Source: Nonomuraea sediminis (lineage in GTDB: Bacteria > Actinomycetota > Actinomycetes > Streptosporangiales > Streptosporangiaceae). Taken from it: a DNA stretch of 64,000 nucleotides. Of this stretch, positions 33,246-42,676 are shown in pieces. The position numbers and the translations under genes were made by a program. The DNA lies in NCBI RefSeq assembly GCF_018531495.1, contig NZ_JAHDTI010000003.1:496001-560000 (forward strand), in the 5' to 3' direction. The stretch's first letter is position 1. Every line of letters starts with the position of its first letter. The notes beneath the pieces were generated by a model. The model was not told where the DNA came from. It searched no databases and worked only from the letters and a program-made list of their open reading frames with translations.

Positions 33246-34199
33246 TCAGCGCAGGATGACGCACCCGCGTTCACGCAGCCGGTCCAGGCAGGCGGGCTCG
33301 TGGTCGAGCTTGTTCCAGCGCAGGTCGAGCTTCTCCAGGGCGGGCAGGTCGCCGAGCGTGTCGGGCAGCGTCCTGAGACGGTTGTTGCGCAGGTCGAGGT
33401 GCCTGAGCCGGGTCAGCTCACCGATCTCGACGGGGACCTGGCCGAGGTGGTTGTTCCTGAGGTCGAGCTGCCGCAGCTCGCCGAGTCCCGCGATCGAGGC
33501 GGGCAGGGCCGTGAGCCGGTTGCCCTGCAGGTGGAGCTCCCTGAGCTTGGCCAGCCGTCCGATCGTGCCGGGCAGGCTCGTCAGGAGGTTGTTGTAGAGG
33601 CGCAGCTCGACCAGCGACTCCAGGTCGCCGAGCGCGTCCGGGAGCGTGGTGAGGCGGTTGTCCGTCAGGTTGAGGTACGGCAGGCGCCGCAGCCTGCCCA
33701 GCGCGGCGGGCACCTCGGTGAAGCCGTTGTCGCTCAGGTAGAGGTACTCGGTCAGGTCCAGGTCGCCCAGCTCGGCGGGGATGGCGGGCAGCCGGTTGTG
33801 GCCGAGGTCGAGCATGCGCAGCCGCCCGAGCGCGCCGATCCCCGGCGGCAGGGCGGTCAGCCCGCACTCGGCGAGGTTCAGGCTCTCCAGCTCGCGCAGC
33901 TCCCACAGCGTCTTCGGCACGCCGGACAGGGGGTTGCCGCCGACGGCCAGGTGGCGCAGGCCCGGCGGGAGCCGTTCGGGCAGGGTCTCGATCGCGTTGC
34001 CGTAGGCGAACAGGACCCGCAGTCCCGGCGGGCACTCCGGCAGCTCCCGCAGCCGGTTGCCGTCCAGGTGCAGCTCCCGCAGCGAGCCCAGGTGGGCCAG
34101 GCTCGGCACCCGCGTCAGCCGGTTGCCGTCCAGCCGCAGGACGTCGGGCTCGCCCACCTCCGCGGGCATTTCGGTCAGTCCGCGCCATGCAAGATCCAT
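33246..34199 (-). CDS. Leucine-rich-repeat protein
   Basis: A 317-residue protein made almost entirely of about 12 LRRs of 21-23 residues (for example LRELHLQGNRLTALPASIAGLG and LRHLDLRNNRLRTLPDTLGDL), the LxxLxLxxNxLxxLPxxxxxL type seen in plant-like intracellular and bacterial LRR proteins. There is no signal peptide or other domain, so it is probably a cytoplasmic binding scaffold. The stop lies 32 bp upstream of the lipoprotein ATG, same strand. No partner is evident. Confidence 0.9.
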   Translation of the reverse strand: MDLAWRGLTEMPAEVGEPDVLRLDGNRLTRVPSLAHLGSLRELHLDGNRLRELPECPPGLRVLFAYGNAIETLPERLPPGLRHLAVGGNPLSGVPKTLWELRELESLNLAECGLTALPPGIGALGRLRMLDLGHNRLPAIPAELGDLDLTEYLYLSDNGFTEVPAALGRLRRLPYLNLTDNRLTTLPDALGDLESLVELRLYNNLLTSLPGTIGRLAKLRELHLQGNRLTALPASIAGLGELRQLDLRNNHLGQVPVEIGELTRLRHLDLRNNRLRTLPDTLGDLPALEKLDLRWNKLDHEPACLDRLRERGCVILR

Positions 34200-34220
34200 G
34201 CCGCGTATCCTCCCAGAGCC

Positions 34221-36563
34221 CTAGGGGCGCTGGGCCCGCAGGTCGAACAGGTCCGACGGGGAGATCGGCATGCGGTCGACGGGGAAGCCCTCGGCGTCCT
34301 CGACCGCGGAGGCGATCACCGCCGAGACCGGGATGACGCCCGCCTCCCCCGCGCCCTTGATGCCGAGCGGGTTGAGCGGCGACGGCGTCTCCAGGTGCGC
34401 GGTCTCCACCTTCGGGATCTCGGTGGCGTAGGGCATCAGGAAGTCCATGAACGAGGCGTTGAGCAGCTGCCCGTGCCCGTCGTAGACCATCTTCTCGTAC
34501 AGGGCGCCGGCGATGCCCTGCGCGACGCCGCCGTGGATCTGGCCCTCGACGATGGCCGGGTTGATCAGGCGCCCGCAGTCGTGCACCACGGCGTAGCGCA
34601 GCACCCGGATCTCGGCCGTGTCGGGATCGGTCTCGACGATGGCGGCGTGCATTCCGGAGGCGAAGGTGGAGCGGATCGGCGAGTAGTAGTCGCGCCCCTC
34701 CAGGCCAGGCTCCTCCCCCTCGGCCACCGGCGGCTTGTCGGGTGAGGACGTGCCGGAGAACTGGGTGGCCTTGGCCGCCTCGTCGTCGAAGGCGTACCGC
34801 AGCGGGTTGGCCAGCACGGCGACCGTGGACAGCGGGATCGAGACCTGCGGCGTGCCCACGACGTGCACGAGCCCGTCGATGATCTCCAGGTCGGCCGGGT
34901 CCGCCTCGAGCGCGTCGGCCGCGATCCTCAGCGCCTTCTCGCGGACCTTACGGCAGGCCAGCGCGATGGCGTTGCCGCTCATCACCGCGGCGCGGGAGGC
35001 GAAGGTGCCGACGGCGTACCCGAAGCGGCGCGTGTCGCCGGTCACCACCGACACCTGCTCGATGGGGACGCCCAGCTCGGTGGCCGCGATCTGGGCGAAG
35101 ACGGTCTGGTGGCCCTGGCCCTGCGAGGTGAGCCCGGTCGAGACGTGCACGCGGCCGTCGGAGGTGATCTGGACGTGGCCGCCCTCGTAGGGGCCGACGC
35201 CGGTGCCCTCGACGTAGCAGCCGATGCCGATGCCGAGGTTGGGCCGTTTCTCGAAGGACTCCCAGCCGATCAATTCCTTGATCATTCGCAACATTTCCGG
35301 ATAATCGCCGCTGTCATAAATAAGCGGCCTTCCGTCCTGAAAAATCATGCCTTGGTCGTAAGGGAACTCGTTCGACTGGATCAGGTTGGCGGCGCGTACG
35401 TCGGTGCGATCTTTCCCGAGATATGCGGCGATCTTGTCCATGGTCCGTTCCATGCAGAAGACGCCCTGCGGGCGCCCCGCGCCCCGGTACGGCGTCACCT
35501 GCACGGTGTTGGTGTAGACGGAGGAGAACTCGACCCGGTAGGAGCCGATCTTGTACGGCCCGAGCAGCTGCGTGGACGTGATGATCGGCACGATGATCCC
35601 GTACGGCGTGTAGGCGCCGTGGTCGTGCAGGAACGTCACCTCGAGCCCGAGGACGCGCCCGTCGTCGTCGAAGCCGACCCGCACGTACTGCACCTGGGCG
35701 CGCTCGTGGGCGCTGGAGACGAAGTGCTCGCGCCGGTCCTCGGTCCATTTCACCTCGCGGCCCAGCACCATGGCCGCCCACGGGACCAGCACCTCCTCCG
35801 GCCATGGGTGCACGATCTTCACGCCGAAGCCGCCGCCCACGTCGGGGGCGATGACCTCGACGTTGGTGAGGGGCAGCTCGAGCGCGGCGGCGACGGCCAT
35901 CCTGACGCTGGTCGAGGTCTGGGTGCTGGAGTAGACGCGCAGGTCGGTGCCGTCCCAGCGGGCGTAGACGCCGCGGCCCTCCAGCGGCATGCTGGCGCTG
36001 CGCTCGATGTCGAGCCGGAAGGCCAGCGTGTGCGGCGAGGTCTCGATGCTCTCCCTGGCGTTGCCGACTTCCTGCACCAGGTTGGCGCCGACGTTGCCGG
36101 GCACGTCCTCGTGCACCAGTTGGGCGCCCTGCACGGCCTCCTCCAGGCCGACGACCGCCTTGAGCGGCTCATAGTCCACCTCGATCAGGGCGCAGGCGTC
36201 CTCGGCCAGGTAGCGGTCTGCGGCCACGACCATCACCACGGGCTCGCCCACGTGGCGGACGATCTGCCTGGCCAGCGGGTAGGCGGTGCGGCCGTGGGTG
36301 AGCGCGGGGTGCGGGATCAGCAGCGGCAGCGGGCGTGCCAGGCGATCCGGCAGGTCCTCCCAGGTGTAAATCGCGATGAGCCCGTCCACGTCCAGGGCCC
36401 GGGAGACGTCGATGTCCCGGATCAGGGCGTGCGCGTGCGGCGACCTGACGAAGGCCGCGGCCACGGCGCCGGGCCCCAGGTCGTCGACGTACCGGCCCTG
36501 CCCGGTGAGCAGCCGCGGATCCTCCCGCCGCTGGACGGGCTCCCCGAACAGCCGGGTGGTCAC
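34221..36563 (-). CDS. Molybdenum hydroxylase large subunit (xanthine/aldehyde/CO dehydrogenase-like, form II type)
   Basis: A 780-residue molybdopterin-binding subunit that hydroxylates a heterocycle, aldehyde or CO. The N-terminal hammerhead domain starts RREDPRLLTGQGRYVDDL; the Mo-cofactor region has GGGFGVKIVHPWPEE and TPYRGAGRPQ, and the C-terminal GIKGAGEAGVIP holds the catalytic Glu. The PYRGAGR loop, not AYxCSFR, marks it as form II rather than a genuine form I CO dehydrogenase. GTG start overlaps the 2Fe-2S subunit stop (GTGA). With an NCS2 permease in the operon, a purine such as xanthine is the likeliest substrate. Confidence 0.9.
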   Translation of the reverse strand: MTTRLFGEPVQRREDPRLLTGQGRYVDDLGPGAVAAAFVRSPHAHALIRDIDVSRALDVDGLIAIYTWEDLPDRLARPLPLLIPHPALTHGRTAYPLARQIVRHVGEPVVMVVAADRYLAEDACALIEVDYEPLKAVVGLEEAVQGAQLVHEDVPGNVGANLVQEVGNARESIETSPHTLAFRLDIERSASMPLEGRGVYARWDGTDLRVYSSTQTSTSVRMAVAAALELPLTNVEVIAPDVGGGFGVKIVHPWPEEVLVPWAAMVLGREVKWTEDRREHFVSSAHERAQVQYVRVGFDDDGRVLGLEVTFLHDHGAYTPYGIIVPIITSTQLLGPYKIGSYRVEFSSVYTNTVQVTPYRGAGRPQGVFCMERTMDKIAAYLGKDRTDVRAANLIQSNEFPYDQGMIFQDGRPLIYDSGDYPEMLRMIKELIGWESFEKRPNLGIGIGCYVEGTGVGPYEGGHVQITSDGRVHVSTGLTSQGQGHQTVFAQIAATELGVPIEQVSVVTGDTRRFGYAVGTFASRAAVMSGNAIALACRKVREKALRIAADALEADPADLEIIDGLVHVVGTPQVSIPLSTVAVLANPLRYAFDDEAAKATQFSGTSSPDKPPVAEGEEPGLEGRDYYSPIRSTFASGMHAAIVETDPDTAEIRVLRYAVVHDCGRLINPAIVEGQIHGGVAQGIAGALYEKMVYDGHGQLLNASFMDFLMPYATEIPKVETAHLETPSPLNPLGIKGAGEAGVIPVSAVIASAVEDAEGFPVDRMPISPSDLFDLRAQRP

Positions 36564-37048
36564 GATTCCTCCGCGATGAGCTCGGCGGCCCTGCGGACGG
36601 CCTTGGTGATGTTCTGGTAGCCGGTGCAGCGGCACAGGTTGCCGGAGATGCCCTCCAGGACCTCCTCCTCGGTGGGCGCGGGGTTGTCGCGCAGGAACGC
36701 GGTCACCGTGCAGAGGAAGCCGGGCGTGCAGAAGCCGCACTGCAGTCCGTGGCACTCGGCGAAGGCGCGCTGCACGGGCGAGAGCTCGCCGTCGCGGGCC
36801 AGGCCCTCGACCGTGGTGATCGACTGCCCGTCCACCGTCACCGCGAACGTCAGGCACGAGCGCACCGGCTCGCCGTCCAGCAGCACGGTGCAGCAGCCGC
36901 ACACGCCGTGCTCGCAGCCGACGTGCGTGCCGGTCAGCCCGAGGTCGTGGCGCAGGCAGTCGGACAGCAGCCGGCGCACGGGCACCCGCACGCGCCGGGT
37001 CACGCCGTTGACGACCAGCGTGACGTCCCGCTCGCTCGCGCCGCTCAT
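36560..37048 (-). CDS. Molybdenum hydroxylase 2Fe-2S subunit
   Basis: A 162-residue electron-transfer subunit with two clusters. The N-terminal ferredoxin-like cluster is ligated by CEHGVCGCC plus the later SCLTF Cys; the C-terminal cluster by CGFC and CRCTGY. ATG 37048 is chosen over upstream codons because the ferredoxin fold starts at DVTLVVNG. It overlaps both neighbours by 4 bp, giving the order FAD subunit, FeS subunit, Mo subunit. Confidence 0.94.
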   Translation of the reverse strand: MSGASERDVTLVVNGVTRRVRVPVRRLLSDCLRHDLGLTGTHVGCEHGVCGCCTVLLDGEPVRSCLTFAVTVDGQSITTVEGLARDGELSPVQRAFAECHGLQCGFCTPGFLCTVTAFLRDNPAPTEEEVLEGISGNLCRCTGYQNITKAVRRAAELIAEES

Positions 37049-37890
37049 GCCGCAGCCTCCCTGCTCGCGTCCGTGAGAGCCCGCTCGGCCAGGATCCCGG
37101 CCAGGTGCCGCCGGTATCCGGCGCTGGCGTGGATGTCGGTCTCCGGATCGATCGCCTCCCGTACGGCTCGCGCCGCCGCACCCCAGTCGCCGCGCGTCTC
37201 GGTGACGTCGACCAGCACGGGCACGGGCCCGACGCCCACGCACCCGACCCTGGCCGACTCCACCCGCAGGTCCTCGTCCAGGGTCACCACCGCGCACACC
37301 CCGGCCAGCGCGTAGTCGCCGTGCCGCCGCGCCACCTCCAGGAACGCGGTGCCGGACCGCTCGGGCAGCGCAGGGAAGAACGCCGACACGGCCAGCTCCC
37401 TCGGCTCGATCGACGACTCCATCGGCCCGACGAAGAACCGGGACGCGGGCACGTCCACGAACTCGGGCCCGTCGCCGCCGCGCCGCGCCAGCCGTACCGA
37501 CCCTCCCAGGACGGCCAGGACGGCGGGCAGCTCGGCGGCCGGGTCGGCGTGCACCAGGCTGCCCACGACCGTGCCGCGGTTGCGGATCACCGGGTGGGCC
37601 ACCAGCCGCAGCGCCTGCCGCAGCAGCGGCGGGACGCCGGCCCGCTCCACCTGCGCGTGGCGGGCCAGCGCGCCGACCGTCACGCCCTCGGGGGCCGTCT
37701 CGACCACGGCCAGCGACTCGATCCTGTTGATGTCCACCAGGTGAGCGGGGGCCGCCAGGCGCATGTTGAGCATCGGGATCAGGCTCTGCCCGCCCGCGAG
37801 CACCTTGCCGTGCGAGCCCACCTCGGCCAGCACGTCGAGGGCCTCGCCGAGGTCCTCCGGTGCGTGGTGCTCAAAGGGCGGTGGCTTCAC
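37045..37890 (-). CDS. Molybdenum hydroxylase FAD subunit
   Basis: A 281-residue CoxM/XdhB-type FAD-binding subunit. FAD motifs are VLAGGQSLIPM (residues about 30-40) and RNRGTVVGSLVHADPAAELP (about 100-120). GTG (KPPPFEHHAPEDLGEAL) is chosen because it overlaps the permease stop as GTGA and matches the family start. Confidence 0.93.
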   Translation of the reverse strand: MKPPPFEHHAPEDLGEALDVLAEVGSHGKVLAGGQSLIPMLNMRLAAPAHLVDINRIESLAVVETAPEGVTVGALARHAQVERAGVPPLLRQALRLVAHPVIRNRGTVVGSLVHADPAAELPAVLAVLGGSVRLARRGGDGPEFVDVPASRFFVGPMESSIEPRELAVSAFFPALPERSGTAFLEVARRHGDYALAGVCAVVTLDEDLRVESARVGCVGVGPVPVLVDVTETRGDWGAAARAVREAIDPETDIHASAGYRRHLAGILAERALTDASREAAA

Positions 37891-39299
37891 CCTGTTTCGC
37901 TCCCCACTGGTGCGGCCGGACGTCCGGACAGCCACCGCAGCAGGTGGTAGCCGGCCACCACCACGATCGTGCCGAACGCGATGCCCTCCAGGCTGAAATC
38001 ACCGGTGATGACGTGCTTCACCGGTCCGACAGCCAGGATGATGCCCGCTCCGATCGGAACCATGTTCACCGGATCGGCGAAGTCGACCCGGTTCTCGACC
38101 CAGATCTTGGCGCCGAGCAGGCCGATCATGCCGTAGAGGATGACGGTGACGCCGCCGAGCACGCCGCCCGGCGTGGCGGCGACCAGGGCGCCGAACTTCG
38201 GGCACAGGCCGAACAGGATCGCGATCACGCCGGCGATGTAGTAGGCGGCCGTCGAGTAGACCTTCGTGGCGGCCATGACGCCGATGTTCTCGGCGTAGGT
38301 GGTGGTCGGGGAGCCGCCCACGGCGCTGGTGACCACGGTGGCCATGCCGTCGGCCATGACCGCCCGGCCCACGTACGGGTCGACGTCGGTGCCGGTCATC
38401 TCGCCGACGGCCTTGACGTGGCCGATGTTCTCGGCGATCAGCGCGATCACCGCGGGCAGCACCAGCAGGACGGCCGAGGCCTTGATGTCGGGCGCGTGGA
38501 AGTCGGGGATGCCGATCCACGGGGCCTTGGCCACGTTGGCGAAGCTCACCCGGTCGTGCTGGAACGCGGTGGCGACGCAGTAGGTGCCCTCGTTCTGGCA
38601 GAGCGCGCCGGCCGCGTCGCGCAGGTTCTGGCCGGGCAGCACGGAGCTGATCGGACCGGCCGTCTTGTCGAGCAGCCACGACAGGACGAAGCCGACGACG
38701 AGCCCGATCAGGATGCCGATGCGGCCGATGAAACCTTTGAACATGACGACGACCGCGAACGTGACGATCATCGTGATCAGCGCTATCCACTGGTCCTGCG
38801 GCCAGTAGACGTCCGCCACCACGAACGCCAGCCCGAACCCGATCAGCATGACCACCGCGCCGGTCACGACCGGCGGGAAGATCTTGTGGATGATCTGCAC
38901 GCCGAGGAAGTGGATCGCCACGCCGGCCAGCGCCAGGACGAGCCCGGCGACCAGGATCGCCCCCGTCACGATCGCGCTGGCGGCGGGCGTGTGGCCGCCG
39001 AAGGCCGCCCTGATCGCGAACACGCCGCCCACGAACGAGGCGCTGGTGCCCAGGTAGCTGGGGATCTTGCCGTTCACGATCAGCAGGAACATGATCGTGG
39101 CCACGCCGGACATCATCACGGCCACGTTCGGATCGAGCCCCATCACCAGCGGGAACACGAACGTGGCGCCGAACATCGCGATCACGTGCTGCGCCCCGAA
39201 CCCGATCATCCTCGGCCATGTCAGCCGTTCGTCGGGCCTGACCACCTCTCCCGGGGCCAGATGCTTGCCGTCGCCGTGTTTGGTCCAACCCAAAACCAT
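37887..39299 (-). CDS. NCS2 uracil-xanthine permease
   Basis: A 470-residue purine/pyrimidine:H+ symporter with about 14 membrane segments. Family features are GFGAQHVIAMFGATFVFP near the N-terminus, LIAENIGHVKAVGEMTG (substrate-binding region in helix 8) and GGSPTTTYAENIGVMA. ATG 39299 is used. It is the first gene of the operon and is translationally coupled to the FAD subunit, which suggests the hydroxylase acts on the imported base. Confidence 0.93.
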   Translation of the reverse strand: MVLGWTKHGDGKHLAPGEVVRPDERLTWPRMIGFGAQHVIAMFGATFVFPLVMGLDPNVAVMMSGVATIMFLLIVNGKIPSYLGTSASFVGGVFAIRAAFGGHTPAASAIVTGAILVAGLVLALAGVAIHFLGVQIIHKIFPPVVTGAVVMLIGFGLAFVVADVYWPQDQWIALITMIVTFAVVVMFKGFIGRIGILIGLVVGFVLSWLLDKTAGPISSVLPGQNLRDAAGALCQNEGTYCVATAFQHDRVSFANVAKAPWIGIPDFHAPDIKASAVLLVLPAVIALIAENIGHVKAVGEMTGTDVDPYVGRAVMADGMATVVTSAVGGSPTTTYAENIGVMAATKVYSTAAYYIAGVIAILFGLCPKFGALVAATPGGVLGGVTVILYGMIGLLGAKIWVENRVDFADPVNMVPIGAGIILAVGPVKHVITGDFSLEGIAFGTIVVVAGYHLLRWLSGRPAAPVGSETG

Positions 39300-39873
39300 G
39301 AGAGCCCCTTTGCACTTGGGCCGTCGGTTCGGTGGCCACCCCGCAGGCCGTTGCGGGCACATTAGGCCAGATCGCTATCGGTTACATCGGCATGATCTGC
39401 CAGTTCTTCCCCATGGTAGAGGTGGCTTCTCGCCGCGCACCGCCTTTCCCCCCAACTCCCTCCCGGCGAGTCTTCCCCACCCCCCGAAACCTCTACCCGA
39501 CGCCTCCCACACGCCAACCCCACCCCACGACGATCACCCCGTACCGCGAGCGTCCCTCCCCACGGCGAGCACTCCGTAAGACGGGCGTTTCCCCACGGCG
39601 AGCACTCCGTACAGCGGGCGTCCCTCCCTACGGTGAGCACTCCGTACGGCGGGCGTTCTCCCTGCGGCGAGCGCTTCCAGGCGCCGGGTCGGTGGGACGG
39701 TGTACGGCGAAGTCGGCGCCCTGTACGGCGCGCGACCGGAACCCAGGGACGCGGATCCCGTGCGTCGTAACGGCGCGCGACCCCGCATCACCGCAGAAGC
39801 GTCCCCCTGGACAGAGCCCAGCCGAAGTACGGCGGGTGGCGCAGGGGCGGCCCGCCGTACAAAGAGAAACAGG
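39300..39873. other. 574-bp intergenic stretch with short repeats
   Basis: The part next to the permease (39300-39420) should hold its promoter. 39540-39680 holds a 33-35-bp tandem repeat. 39680-39860 has further scattered GTACGGCG(A/C)G elements. No gene is supported. Confidence 0.6.
39562..39680. repeat. 33-35-bp tandem repeat, about 3.5 copies
   Basis: ACGGCGAGCACTCCGTA recurs at 39562, 39595 and 39630, each followed by a GCGGGCGT-like spacer, with a partial fourth copy near 39665. It lies between the permease operon and the S4-domain gene. Confidence 0.8.
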
Positions 39874-40083
39874 TCAGTGGACCCTGATCGAGAAACCCTC
39901 GCCCGAGACAAGAGCCCCCGAACGCACCTTGCGCGTCTTGCGGAGCTCCACCTCCCCGTCGACCAGCACCATCCCCTCGGCGATGAGCTGCTTGGCCATG
40001 CCGCCGGTCTCGGTGACGCCGCAGTACTTCAGCAGGTCGCACAGCGGGATGTAGTCGGTGTCGAGGTCGAATTCCAGGTCCAC
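39874..40083 (-). CDS. Small S4-domain RNA-binding protein
   Basis: A 69-residue protein: IPLCDLLKYCGVTETGGMAKQLIAEG then MVLVDGEVELRKTRKVRSG is an S4 fold with the RNA-binding basic strand, as in YbcJ/RlbA/YaaA-type single-domain proteins. It is probably involved with ribosomal or structured RNA. It lies 11 bp downstream of the pucR-like gene in the same direction. Confidence 0.88.
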   Translation of the reverse strand: MDLEFDLDTDYIPLCDLLKYCGVTETGGMAKQLIAEGMVLVDGEVELRKTRKVRSGALVSGEGFSIRVH

Positions 40084-40094
40084 AAGCCCCCAGC

Positions 40095-41699
40095 CTAGAT
40101 GCCTCGCATGCGCAGTACGTGCAGCGCCAGCGTCAGGTTGAGCCGCAGGTGGGGGTCGTCGGTGAAGTTGCCGAGCAGCCGTTCCAGCTTCCCGATCCGG
40201 TAGCGCAGCGTGTTGTAGTGGAAGTGCAGCCGCCGCGCCGTCTCGGCCACGTTGAGGTTCGTCTCCAGCAGTACTTGCAGCGTGCGGCGCAGGTCGGCGT
40301 TCTCGGCGTCGTCGTCGGAGGCCAGCGGCCCGAGCGTCTCCCGTACGAAGGCGTGCAGCTCGCCGGTGTCGTTGACCAGCGACAGCAGCCGGTAGACGCC
40401 GAGCTGGTCGAAGTGGGCGACGGCGCCGCGCCCGTGCAGCTGGCGGCCCACCCTGGCCGCCTTGAGAGCCTGGGCGTAGGCCTCGGGCAGCGAGTCCGCG
40501 CCGGGGCAGGGCCGCGAGGAGCCGGTGGAGAACGTGGCGGGCAGCATGTCGGCGAAGGCCGAGGCGGCGTCCTTGGCCACGCGGGCCGCGTCCACCGCGG
40601 CGTGGATCACGGCCACGACCTCGTGCGAGAAGCCTGCCACGGCGCCGCGCGGGTCGTGGCGGCGCATCGCGGCGGTCCAGGAGGTGATCAGCCGGTCCTG
40701 CGCGGTCCGCTCGTCGCCGTCGGGGTCGAGCTCGGCCACCAGGACCGTGACCGGGCGTTCCAGGTCCCAGCCGAAGGCGCGGGCCCGGGTGGTGATCCGC
40801 TCCGCCGTACCGGCCCTGCCGGTCAGGACGTCACGCAGGAAGTCGGCGCGGTACTTGGACTCGACGGCGTTGACCGCCTCCTGCCTGGTCACGACGAGGG
40901 CCGCGACCGTGGCGGCGCGCTCCAGGATGCCGATGTCGCTGTCGCGGATGTTGCCCTGCGGGCTGTAGGCGACGATGCGGCCGTGGTGGTGGCCGCCGGC
41001 GACGACGGGGACGGCGGCGTAGGACTGGCCGCGGCCCGCCGCGGCGGCGGGGGCGGGCGGGCCCTCGTGGGAGATCGACTCGCGCAGCGCGGCCAGGTGG
41101 TCGGGCGGCCCGGCGGCGGCCAGCATCCGGCCGGAGCCGTCGACGGCGGCGACGGCCACGTCGAGTAACCCGGCCACCTCGGCGGTCACCTCGTTCAGCC
41201 CGCCGCCGGCCAGCACGACCTGCACCAGCGCGCGGTGCGCCTCCTCGGCCCGCAGCAGGTCGGCGGCCTGGCGGTTGAGGATGTCGGTGAGCACCTGGTT
41301 GAGGATGTCGTCGAAGCCGACGTCGTTGGGCAGCAGGATGAGCGGGAAGCCGAGCCTGTCGGCCTGCTCCACCATCTCCTCGGGCAGTTCGTCGACGTAG
41401 CGGCCGAGCTTGATGGCCAGCGCAGCCAGTCCCCTGTCGTCCAGGTCGGCGACCAGCCGGCCCAGCGACTGCGGGGTGTTGCGCAGCGGGTAGCCGGTGG
41501 TGAGCAGCAGTTCGTGCGGCTTCACCCACGCCAGGATGTCGGGCACCTCCATCACGTTGAGGCGCTGCACGATGCGACCGAGCCCGCTCTCCCCCGCGAT
41601 CAGACGGGCCTCTGCCAGGGTCGACACGCCCAGAACCTCCCCCACGGACACGCCGTGGATGATCGTTCCTGTACTGGCAAGACGGACAGGGGGCTCCAT
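40095..41699 (-). CDS. pucR: PucR family transcriptional regulator
   Basis: A 534-residue regulator with the three PucR parts: N-terminal purine catabolism domain (VGEVLGVSTLAEARLIAGES, residues about 18-140), a central GAF/GGDEF-like region, and a C-terminal HTH_30 domain (LETNLNVAETARRLHFHYNTLRYR). PucR-type proteins activate purine or ureide catabolism genes. The ATG is divergent from the DUF2877-FdrA-DUF1116 operon with two dyads between them, and lies next to the permease/hydroxylase operon. Confidence 0.9.
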   Translation of the reverse strand: MEPPVRLASTGTIIHGVSVGEVLGVSTLAEARLIAGESGLGRIVQRLNVMEVPDILAWVKPHELLLTTGYPLRNTPQSLGRLVADLDDRGLAALAIKLGRYVDELPEEMVEQADRLGFPLILLPNDVGFDDILNQVLTDILNRQAADLLRAEEAHRALVQVVLAGGGLNEVTAEVAGLLDVAVAAVDGSGRMLAAAGPPDHLAALRESISHEGPPAPAAAAGRGQSYAAVPVVAGGHHHGRIVAYSPQGNIRDSDIGILERAATVAALVVTRQEAVNAVESKYRADFLRDVLTGRAGTAERITTRARAFGWDLERPVTVLVAELDPDGDERTAQDRLITSWTAAMRRHDPRGAVAGFSHEVVAVIHAAVDAARVAKDAASAFADMLPATFSTGSSRPCPGADSLPEAYAQALKAARVGRQLHGRGAVAHFDQLGVYRLLSLVNDTGELHAFVRETLGPLASDDDAENADLRRTLQVLLETNLNVAETARRLHFHYNTLRYRIGKLERLLGNFTDDPHLRLNLTLALHVLRMRGI

Positions 41700-41738
41700 A
41701 GTGGTGATTGTGACCCCAGAAGCGGTCTGTCAGGAAGA

Positions 41739-41797
41739 GCCAACCTTCCCGCTGGCTGTTGGCAAATTTCTCCGTACGAGGGGTTGAACGCGCGTTC
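41739..41797. promoter_or_regulatory. Dyads in the pucR/ureide-operon divergent promoter
   Basis: GCCAAC (41739-41744) and GTTGGC (41758-41763) form an inverted repeat with a 13-bp spacer. GAACGCGCGTTC at 41786-41797 is a perfect 12-bp palindrome overlapping TTGAAC. Both lie in the 131 bp between the two starts and are candidate PucR sites. Confidence 0.5.
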
Positions 41798-41830
41798 TAC
41801 GGTCAGGTCCAGGATCGGAAGGGAGCTCCT

Positions 41831-42676
41831 GTGACCGTCGGTACGCGCACCAGGCACGTGACGGGCGCCGCAAGCACAGCCGTACGCCCGGTGCTGGAGG
41901 CACCGCGCCGCCCCGCGCGGGTGCTCGCGGCCTTCCCTGCCGGGGTGTATCTCGAGGTCAGGACCGATCTTGAGCCGTCGGTGATCGCGATCATCACCGG
42001 GGCCGCCACCCGCCTGCCCAACTCGGTGCTGCTGGCGGCGGAGCTGCCGCACGTCACGGTGGGTGACGAAGCCGCGGTGGGCGACGGCTCGGTCGAGCTG
42101 GGCCACCTGAGCCTGCGCGCGCGACGCTGGTGGGATCCCGCGCCGCCGCTCGGCCCCGTCGATCTCGTACGGCTGGCCGAGGCGCTGCCCCGGGTGGTGC
42201 CGCACGGCGCGGGCCTGGCGGGGAACTCCACGGTGGCGCTGCTGGCCGAGAGCTGCGCGTCCGGGTGGCTGCTCGGCGCGGTGAGCGCCGCCGAGCGGCT
42301 CGTCGGGCTGGGCCCGGGATTGACGCCCAGCGGCGACGACGTCCTGGCCGGTCTCCTGGTGACGCTGCGGCACCTGGGAGGCGCGGCCGGGGTCGAGCGG
42401 GCGGTGTGGCTGGCCGGATGGCTGGCCGCCACCGTCACCTACGACGCGCGCACCCGGACGACGCCCATCTCGGCGACCCTGTTGCACTGCGCGGCGCGCG
42501 GCGAGGCCAGCCCCGAGGTCACCGACGTGCTGCGCGCCGTGGCCGACGGCCTGCCTCTCGACCCCGCCCTGCTGCGCCTGCACGCCCTCGGGCACACCTC
42601 GGGGGCCGACCTCACCCAGGGCATCGCCATCGGCCTGTCCGCCGTCGTCGGCATGGGCGCGGGGGGCGGCACGTGA
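41831..42676 (+). CDS. DUF2877 protein (AllH/YlbF-like subunit of oxamate carbamoyltransferase)
   Basis: A 281-residue protein with the family signature GLGPGLTPSGDDVLAGLL near residues 162-179. In E. coli the homologue YlbF (AllH) acts with FdrA and YlbE as oxamate carbamoyltransferase, the step that splits oxalurate from allantoin breakdown into oxamate and carbamoyl phosphate. GTG 41831 follows AAGGGAG. It is coupled to fdrA by GTGA. Confidence 0.82.
   Translation: MTVGTRTRHVTGAASTAVRPVLEAPRRPARVLAAFPAGVYLEVRTDLEPSVIAIITGAATRLPNSVLLAAELPHVTVGDEAAVGDGSVELGHLSLRARRWWDPAPPLGPVDLVRLAEALPRVVPHGAGLAGNSTVALLAESCASGWLLGAVSAAERLVGLGPGLTPSGDDVLAGLLVTLRHLGGAAGVERAVWLAGWLAATVTYDARTRTTPISATLLHCAARGEASPEVTDVLRAVADGLPLDPALLRLHALGHTSGADLTQGIAIGLSAVVGMGAGGGT

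Noticed and set aside
34221-36563. Form I carbon monoxide dehydrogenase large subunit
   Set aside because: The active-site loop reads PYRGAGR, not AYxCSFR, and the operon starts with a purine-type permease.
37860-39365. Long plus-strand reading frame opposite the NCS2 permease
   Set aside because: His/Asp/Arg-rich translation without fold signals; the minus strand encodes a clear permease.
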